Of a stretch of DNA of 64,000 nucleotides, positions 58,798 through 64,000 are shown piece by piece (position 1 is the stretch's first letter; every line of letters begins with the position of its first letter). The notes below the pieces were generated by a model. That model had not been told where the DNA came from. It was given only the letters and a program-made list of their open reading frames with translations, and searched no databases. The stretch spans positions 53,659-117,658 of the forward strand of contig JAFUOZ010000014.1 of NCBI GenBank assembly GCA_017481565.1, in the 5' to 3' direction. The DNA is from Oscillospiraceae bacterium. Its GTDB lineage: Bacteria > Bacillota > Clostridia > Oscillospirales > Ruminococcaceae. Position numbers and translations under genes: made by a program.

Positions 58798-60600
58798 ATG
58801 GCAGATAATATGCTTGGACTTAAAAGAAGCTGCTACTGCGGAGAGGTTCTTACAGCAGGTGAGACAGTTACCGTAGGCGGCTATGTTGATACAGTAAGAA
58901 ACAAGGGTGGAATTATTTTTATCGTACTCAGAGACAGAACAGGCGTTGTTCAGCTTACCTTCAATGAAACTACCGATAAGGAAATCTTTGAAAAGGCAGC
59001 GTCCTGCAGAAGTGAATATGTGCTTATGGCAAAGGGCGTTGTACGTGAGCGTGAAAGCGTAAATGACAAGATCGCAACAGGCCATGTGGAGATATTTGTA
59101 GATGATCTGCGTATTCTTGCAAAGGCACAGACACCTCCCTTTGAGATCGTTGATAACTCCAATACAAACGAGGAGCTTCGTCTTAAGTACCGTTATCTTG
59201 ACCTGCGCCGCCGTCCCCTGATGAATAATATCATCACAAGGAGCAAGGTGGCAAAGTCTGCAAGGGATTATTTCTATGAGAACGGCTTTATTGAGATCGA
59301 AACTCCCATGATGATAAAGTCAACTCCCGAGGGCGCAAGAGACTATCTTGTTCCTTCAAGAGTACACCCCGGCAGCTTCTATGCACTTCCCCAGTCTCCG
59401 CAGATATATAAGCAGCTGCTTATGATATCGGGATTTGACCGTTATATCCAGCTTGCACGCTGCTTCAGAGACGAGGACCTCCGTGCAGACCGTCAGCCTG
59501 AGTTTACACAGATAGATATGGAAATGTCCTTTGTTGATGTTGAGGATATTTTACAGATCGCCGAGGGACTTATCAGCCGTCTGTTCAAGGACGTTCTCGA
59601 TAAGGAGATCCCCATGCCTATCCCCAGAATGACCTATAACGAGGCTATGAGCCGTTTCGGTTCGGATAAGCCCGATACACGCTTCGGAATGGAGATCAAC
59701 GATATTACCGATCTGGTAAAGGACTGCGGCTTCGGAGTATTTACATCTGCCATAGAGGCAGGCGGTTCGGTAAGAGCTATCGTTGCAAAGAACGCAGCTT
59801 CAAAGCTTACCAGAAAGGAAATAGATAAGCTTACCGAATATGTAAGAGGTATCGGAGCGAAGGGTCTTGCATTTATCCGCTGGGCAGATGAAACTCCCAA
59901 CTGTTCCTTTGCAAAGTTCATGAAGGAGGGCGAGGTTGACGCTATCCTTTCAAGACTGGGAGCGGAAAAGGGCGACGTTGTACTTTTCGGTGCGGACAAG
60001 AACAGTGCAGTCCTTTCAACTCTGGGCGCACTTCGTCTCAAGGTTGCAAAGCAGCTTGACATTATCCCCGAGGGACAGTTCAACTTCCTCTGGATAACAC
60101 AGTTCCCCTTCTTCGAGTGGAACGAGGAAACACAGCATTGGGACGCTATGCATCATCCCTTTACAATGCCTATGGACGAGTGCCTGCAGTATCTTGATAC
60201 AGCACCCGAAAAGGTATATGCAAAGGCTTATGACCTTGTTCTCAACGGAACAGAGCTTTCCAGCGGTTCTATCAGAATCACCGATTATGAGCTGCAGCAG
60301 AAGATGTTTGAAGCACTTGGTCTTTCCGCAGAGGAGATCGAAGCCAAGTTTGGTTTCCTTGTTGAAGCGTATAAGTACGGTGCGGCACCTCACGGCGGTA
60401 TGGGTATCGGACTTGACCGTCTTGCAATGATCATGTGCGGTGCGGACAGCCTTAAGGACGTTACAGCATTCCCCAAGGTACAGAATGCCTCTGAGCTTAT
60501 GTCCGATTGTCCCACAAGAGTTGATACCGAAAGCCTTGATATTCTGGGAATTGAGCTTAAGCCTGAGATCATCGCAGAGGATAAGGCTGACGAGGAATAA
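58798..60600 (+). CDS. aspS: Aspartyl-tRNA synthetase
   Basis: Start ATG 58798 (MADNMLGLKRSCYCGEV) with GAAAGGAAG upstream. The 600-residue enzyme is the bacterial type, with an N-terminal OB-fold (GGYVDTVRNKGGIIFIVLRD), a class II core (motif 2 RCFRDEDLRADRQPEFTQ, motif 3 GIGLDRLAMIMCG) and a GAD domain inserted around residues 320-410. Whether it is discriminating or also makes Asp-tRNA-Asn cannot be told from this alone; no gatCAB is here. It is cotranscribed with the methyltransferase and followed 5 bases later by a deacetylase. Confidence 0.97.
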   Translation: MADNMLGLKRSCYCGEVLTAGETVTVGGYVDTVRNKGGIIFIVLRDRTGVVQLTFNETTDKEIFEKAASCRSEYVLMAKGVVRERESVNDKIATGHVEIFVDDLRILAKAQTPPFEIVDNSNTNEELRLKYRYLDLRRRPLMNNIITRSKVAKSARDYFYENGFIEIETPMMIKSTPEGARDYLVPSRVHPGSFYALPQSPQIYKQLLMISGFDRYIQLARCFRDEDLRADRQPEFTQIDMEMSFVDVEDILQIAEGLISRLFKDVLDKEIPMPIPRMTYNEAMSRFGSDKPDTRFGMEINDITDLVKDCGFGVFTSAIEAGGSVRAIVAKNAASKLTRKEIDKLTEYVRGIGAKGLAFIRWADETPNCSFAKFMKEGEVDAILSRLGAEKGDVVLFGADKNSAVLSTLGALRLKVAKQLDIIPEGQFNFLWITQFPFFEWNEETQHWDAMHHPFTMPMDECLQYLDTAPEKVYAKAYDLVLNGTELSSGSIRITDYELQQKMFEALGLSAEEIEAKFGFLVEAYKYGAAPHGGMGIGLDRLAMIMCGADSLKDVTAFPKVQNASELMSDCPTRVDTESLDILGIELKPEIIAEDKADEE

Positions 60601-60605
60601 TAGTT

Positions 60606-61451
60606 ATGACTGCTGTTAAGAAAATATTATCCCTCCTGCTGTGCGGAGCAATATCAGTGCTTTCAGCCTGCGGAGGGGACAGCGGAAATGCCGCTGAAAC
60701 TGTTTCCGTAACGGAGCAGTCCATAGAGGAAACAAAACCCGAAACAGAGGAGGTAACCACTGAGGTGACTACGGTTACAAGACCCGAAAGACCCGAGCTT
60801 ACAAAGGATATGAAGCTTATAGCTCTTACCTTTGATGACGGTCCGAATATAACCACTACCAATGCGGTCATAGATAAGCTTGAAAAATACGAGATAGTGG
60901 CTTCCTTTTTTGTAATAGGAGATAATATTACGGGAAGTGCTACAGAGGGCTCAGGCAGGGTAATGAAAAGAGCCTATGATTTGGGCTGTGAGATACATAA
61001 TCATTCAAAGACCCACAGCGACATGACAAAAATGACAGCTGAGGATATTATAGCCGAGCTTGAATATACCTCCGACAAGGTCGAGGAGATAACGGGAGAG
61101 CCTACAAGTTTTTTTCGTCCCCCTTATATTGCGGTGAACGATACCATGTTTGAAAGCACCGAAATGCCCTTTATTGCGGGAGTAGGCGCAAATGATTGGA
61201 TGGATACCGTTTCCGCCGAGGACAGAGCGCAGAAGATACTTGAACAGAGCAGAGACGGCGGAATTATCCTGCTGCATGACGCACAGGGAAATTCCAAGAC
61301 CGTTGACGCACTTGATATCATCATTCCGTCGCTGCTTGATGAGGGATATACCTTTGTTACGATGAGCGAGCTTTTTGAGGCAAAGGAGATAACTCCCGCT
61401 GACGGAATAATCTATTCAAATACAGATCAGACCACTATGTACGGTTCATAA
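60606..61451 (+). CDS. Polysaccharide deacetylase lipoprotein (NodB type)
   Basis: The 281-residue protein has a lipobox LSAC (Cys22), a Thr/Glu/Pro-rich linker and a NodB domain: TFDDGPN (D77, D78 of motif 1), HNHSKTHSDM (H133 and H137, metal ligands of motif 2), FFRPPY (motif 3), GVGANDWMD (motif 4) and ILLHDAQGNSK (motif 5). Such enzymes remove acetyl groups from peptidoglycan, chitin or xylan outside the cell. It is 5 bases after aspS, an odd neighbour but probably cotranscribed, and ends at a hairpin terminator. Confidence 0.92.
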   Translation: MTAVKKILSLLLCGAISVLSACGGDSGNAAETVSVTEQSIEETKPETEEVTTEVTTVTRPERPELTKDMKLIALTFDDGPNITTTNAVIDKLEKYEIVASFFVIGDNITGSATEGSGRVMKRAYDLGCEIHNHSKTHSDMTKMTAEDIIAELEYTSDKVEEITGEPTSFFRPPYIAVNDTMFESTEMPFIAGVGANDWMDTVSAEDRAQKILEQSRDGGIILLHDAQGNSKTVDALDIIIPSLLDEGYTFVTMSELFEAKEITPADGIIYSNTDQTTMYGS

Positions 61452-61458
61452 AAATACA

Positions 61459-61497
61459 AGGCGTACCATGCAGCTTTTATCACTGCACGGTACGCCC
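61459..61497. terminator. Bidirectional terminator
   Basis: GGCGTACC.TGCAG pairs with CTGCA.GGTACGCC around a short loop, between the convergent deacetylase and flavodoxin genes. Confidence 0.88.
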
Positions 61498-61532
61498 TGC
61501 TTTATTATGATGTGAAAGAAAACAGCTTGTTT

Positions 61533-61940
61533 TTATCCGGCAAGAGCCGCACCGAGAGCCTTGCAGCTTACGATATCATCATCTGAGGGAGCATCATTTA
61601 CGATAAGTCCTTCATCGTTTACCAGAGACGCTCCGTTGTTTTTTACACGGTCTGCCCAGTCGCGCATCCATTCGCCGTCGCCCCAGCCGTATGAGCCGAA
61701 AAGAGCAACTTTTTTGCCCGAAAGCCTGCTTTCGATGTCAGCAAAGAATGGCTCGAATTCGCCTTCCTCCAGAACCTCGGCACCCATAGCGGGGCAGCCG
61801 AAGGCAAGCGCATCATACTCGGAAACATCTCCCGAAAATTCCGAAACCGTAAAAAGCTCAGCGCCTGCACCCTCGGCAACAGCCTTTGCCATTGCCTCTG
61901 TATTGCCTGTGCCGCTCCAGTAGATAACTGCGATCTTCAT
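61533..61940 (-). CDS. Flavodoxin
   Basis: The 135-residue protein begins MKIAVIYWSGTGNTEAMAKA, the FMN phosphate-binding loop (SGTGNTE), and has GCPAMGAEVLEE and LFGSYGWGDGEWM typical of short-chain flavodoxins. It carries electrons in place of ferredoxin and is usually raised during iron limitation. Downstream of DUF3793 and DUF2325 genes in the same direction, it is the last gene of an iron-type cluster. Confidence 0.95.
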   Translation of the reverse strand: MKIAVIYWSGTGNTEAMAKAVAEGAGAELFTVSEFSGDVSEYDALAFGCPAMGAEVLEEGEFEPFFADIESRLSGKKVALFGSYGWGDGEWMRDWADRVKNNGASLVNDEGLIVNDAPSDDDIVSCKALGAALAG

Positions 61941-61959
61941 AATAAATACCTCCGTAAAA

Positions 61960-62532
61960 TCAGCTTATTCTGAGAGCCTGATAAAGATCAACGCCCTCAT
62001 TTAATTTATTGCACAGAAAGCTTCTGCACTTATCGTAATTTGTAAATATGCGTCTTGCTTTTTCGGGACAGCCATATACCTTCCAGCAGCCGCAAAGCTT
62101 GAAATTTTCTCCCTTGTTTTCGATAAAGCCCTTTACGTCCTCTGAGGGATAATCCAGAAACAGACCTATTTCGTGAGGAAAGCTTTCACTTTCTGATATC
62201 CTCACAGCAAGACGGTCAAGCATTGCATCAAGAGGGGAGTTATCCTCATATCCGAAGCCCGACAGCATATATGCCGTATCGGGACAGGCAAGACGGGCTT
62301 TCAATTTTGCTTCATTATACAGCAGTATAAGAGTCCTGTTTTTACAGCTGCAGAGAGCCTTTATCTTAAGACCCTTTACAGCGGCCTTACTGTTGAAATA
62401 GTCCGAGTGTGAGCTTATATCGAATTCATCAGAGGAAAGGGATATAAGACTTGCACACTTTATACCCAGAAGAGTAGGTGCTGCATGGAAAGCAAGCTTG
62501 CTGTTGAAGCTTCTGTATTCATTCAGGGACAT
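61960..62532 (-). CDS. DUF3793-family protein
   Basis: The 190-residue protein has the DUF3793 pattern: LAFHAAPTLLGIKCASLIS near the start, NRTLILLYN, and GLFLDYPSEDVKGFIENKG with CGCWKVYGCPEKA near residue 140-153. The function is not known; the family is commonly found beside feoAB and flavodoxin genes in Firmicutes, pointing to iron metabolism. It precedes flavodoxin by 19 bases. Confidence 0.88.
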   Translation of the reverse strand: MSLNEYRSFNSKLAFHAAPTLLGIKCASLISLSSDEFDISSHSDYFNSKAAVKGLKIKALCSCKNRTLILLYNEAKLKARLACPDTAYMLSGFGYEDNSPLDAMLDRLAVRISESESFPHEIGLFLDYPSEDVKGFIENKGENFKLCGCWKVYGCPEKARRIFTNYDKCRSFLCNKLNEGVDLYQALRIS

Positions 62533-62556
62533 GATACACCATCCTTATTATCGTGA

Positions 62557-62570
62557 TTAGCATATGCTAA
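62557..62570. promoter_or_regulatory. 14-bp palindrome, possible metal-regulator site
   Basis: TTAGCATATGCTAA is a perfect palindrome 25 bases upstream of the DUF3793 gene and 30 bases after the DUF2325 stop. It resembles DtxR/MntR-family operators in its TTAG...CTAA half sites. A partial match, GTTAGCACAAGACAACT, lies near 62918-62934 in front of the DUF2325 gene. Confidence 0.55.
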
Positions 62571-62599
62571 CGCTATGGTTGAAAAAAATCCGTCGTGAC

Positions 62600-62884
62600 T
62601 TACTGTACACAGTACTGATCAAGAACGCTTTTCAGGGCGCTTACACTTGCACTGTGTATCCTTGCGACAGGGATCGAATGCTTCTGTGATTTCTGATTAA
62701 CACTGTTTACCATTTTATGCGAACAGGTATTTGTGAAAACCACCATAAGATCGGGAGTTCCCAGCTTATTTTCAAAATCCGAGGGCATCTGTGTAAATAC
62801 CTTTGCCTTGCAGTTATAGGATCTGCATATATCCTTGTATCTTGTTGCCATGCGGTCATTTCCGCCAACTACCACTACGCTCAT
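62600..62884 (-). CDS. DUF2325-family protein
   Basis: The 94-residue protein has the DUF2325 opening MSVVVVGGNDRMATRYK and the conserved THC-like element FTNTCSHKMV, with a likely Rossmann-like fold. The family is small and of unknown function, and is often beside DUF3793 and iron-transport genes. It has its own promoter at 62941-62969 with a GTTAGC motif next to it, and is separated from DUF3793 by 67 bases. Confidence 0.85.
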   Translation of the reverse strand: MSVVVVGGNDRMATRYKDICRSYNCKAKVFTQMPSDFENKLGTPDLMVVFTNTCSHKMVNSVNQKSQKHSIPVARIHSASVSALKSVLDQYCVQ

Positions 62885-62940
62885 TATAAACCTCCGTTTT
62901 ATATGTACAATATAACAGTTGTCTTGTGCTAACTGCTATA

Positions 62941-62969
62941 AGTATATCATATAAATTTCTGTTAGTCAA
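62941..62969 (-). promoter_or_regulatory. Promoter of the DUF2325 gene
   Basis: TTGACT (62969-62964) and TATACT (62946-62941), spacer 17. Confidence 0.75.
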
Positions 62970-63094
62970 GGGTAACTTTTGTAAAAAAGCAAATTTTTAA
63001 TTTATATATGGGAATATTCCCAGCAATAAAAAATCCGATAACCGTCATAAAAGAAAAAAATAGCCGATTTATAATAAATATTTGGATTTGTACC

Positions 63095-63123
63095 TTGACT
63101 TTTTTGGGTAAATGTGATATACT
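63095..63123 (+). promoter_or_regulatory. Promoter of serC
   Basis: TTGACT (63095-63100) and TATACT (63118-63123), spacer 17, 70 bases before the start codon. Bases 62970-63094 between the two divergent promoters hold only AT-rich sequence. Confidence 0.78.
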
Positions 63124-63192
63124 GTAATCGTATAATGCGGAAATGTAACAGTCCGCTTGAATTTAACTTAATTATTTTGGAGGTCTTTAACA

Positions 63193-64000
63193 ATGGCTAG
63201 AGTTTATAACTTCAGCGCAGGTCCTGCTGTACTCCCCGAGGAAGTACTCAAGGAAGCTGCAGACGAAATGCTTGATTATAAGGGCACAGGTATGTCCGTA
63301 ATGGAAATGTCCCACCGTTCCAAGGCATATGATGAGATCATCAAGGATGCTGAAAAGGATCTTCGTGAGCTTATGAATATCCCCGATAACTACAAGGTGC
63401 TTTTCCTTCAGGGCGGTGCTTCCCAGCAGTTTGCTGCAGTTCCCATGAACCTTATGAAGAACAAGAAGGCAGCTTATATCGTAACAGGTCAGTGGGCTAA
63501 GAAGGCTTATCAGGAGGCTCAGATGTACGGTGAGGCTGTTGCGGTTGCTTCTTCCGCAGACAAGACCTTCTCATATATCCCCGATTGCTCCGACCTCGAT
63601 ATCCCCGAGGATGCAGACTATGTATATATCTGCGAGAACAATACTATCTACGGAACAAAGTTCAAGACACTTCCCAACACAAAGGGCAAGGATCTTGTTT
63701 CCGACGTTTCTTCCTGCTTCCTTTCCGAGCCTGTTGATGTAACAAAGTACGGCGTTATCTACGGCGGCGTTCAGAAGAATGTCGGACCTGCAGGTGTAGT
63801 TATTGCTATTATCCGTGAGGACCTTATCAGAGATGATGTTCTCGAGGGCACACCCACAATGCTCAAGTGGAAGACACAGGCTGACAATGACAGCCTTTAC
63901 AACACACCTCCCTGCTACGGTATCTACATATGCGGCAAGGTATTCAAGTGGATCAAGAAGATGGGCGGCCTTGAGGCAATGAAGGCTCACAACGAGAAGA
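63193..64000 (+). CDS. serC: Phosphoserine aminotransferase, N-terminal fragment
   Basis: The gene runs off the right edge after 269 codons. It starts MARVYNFSAGPAVLPEEV, the SerC signature, and continues with MEMSHRSKAYDEII and LFLQGGASQQFAAVPMNL (PLP phosphate binding). The catalytic lysine is in GGVQKNVGPAG (about residue 197). SerC makes phosphoserine from 3-phosphohydroxypyruvate and glutamate in serine synthesis. A TTGGAGG ribosome site lies 13 bases upstream of the ATG. Confidence 0.96.
   Translation, partial: MARVYNFSAGPAVLPEEVLKEAADEMLDYKGTGMSVMEMSHRSKAYDEIIKDAEKDLRELMNIPDNYKVLFLQGGASQQFAAVPMNLMKNKKAAYIVTGQWAKKAYQEAQMYGEAVAVASSADKTFSYIPDCSDLDIPEDADYVYICENNTIYGTKFKTLPNTKGKDLVSDVSSCFLSEPVDVTKYGVIYGGVQKNVGPAGVVIAIIREDLIRDDVLEGTPTMLKWKTQADNDSLYNTPPCYGIYICGKVFKWIKKMGGLEAMKAHNEK

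Overview
The window looks like a chromosomal segment of a low-to-mid GC Firmicute of the Ruminococcus/Oscillospiraceae type. The signs are the Firmicute infC-rpmI-rplT operon with its attenuated leader, AddAB rather than RecBCD, a T-box in front of hisS, sigma-A promoters with near-perfect TTGACA-17-TATAAT, a secreted GH74 xyloglucanase-type protein, SARP-like and WYL regulators, and choline/glucan-binding-type cell-wall repeat proteins. The genus is an inference; there is no rRNA here.

Left part (1-20900) is mostly minus-strand housekeeping: the start of topA, dprA, a SpoU rRNA methyltransferase, and infC-rpmI-rplT, where infC seems to start at AUA behind an attenuator. A recombination/translation operon follows: a TetM-like GTPase fused to a Rae1/YacP-type NYN nuclease, then addB, addA and a membrane-anchored HTH protein. 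After a plus-strand YtaF/MntP-like membrane protein comes a 36-unit AATTRCG heptamer array, then a YwqG-like protein and an EamA transporter-Nudix-recQ operon.

Middle part (21000-35100) holds a cobalamin riboswitch upstream of a BtuF-like lipoprotein, a SARP-like response regulator with a degenerate receiver, an AlaX-type editing protein, tRNA-Leu(GAG), a tandem WYL regulator pair, the GH74 lipoprotein with a cre/LacI-type operator, small unassigned genes behind a duplicated promoter, tRNA-Arg(ACG), an XRE regulator and a DUF4272 operon.

Right part (35100-64000) has a 1063-residue protein resembling a P-type ATPase that has lost its catalytic motifs, rlmB, a GntR (YtrA-type) ABC exporter operon ending in a serine hydrolase, an MGT-type glycosyltransferase, a TerD-domain fusion controlled with an S24 (LexA-like) regulator, and a plus-strand resistance-like operon (27-codon leader with attenuator, two GNATs, a small protein, two ABC half-exporters). 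Then come two paralogous cell-wall-binding proteins, T-box-hisS, a methyltransferase, aspS, a polysaccharide deacetylase, a convergent flavodoxin/DUF3793/DUF2325 cluster, and the start of serC.

The most notable non-genic structure is a family of roughly 92-113 bp imperfect palindromes dispersed in intergenic positions (five intact copies, one decayed copy and two end fragments). Their terminal repeats are conserved, while the inner stems differ in sequence but keep pairing. Two copies supply the stop codon of the preceding gene.
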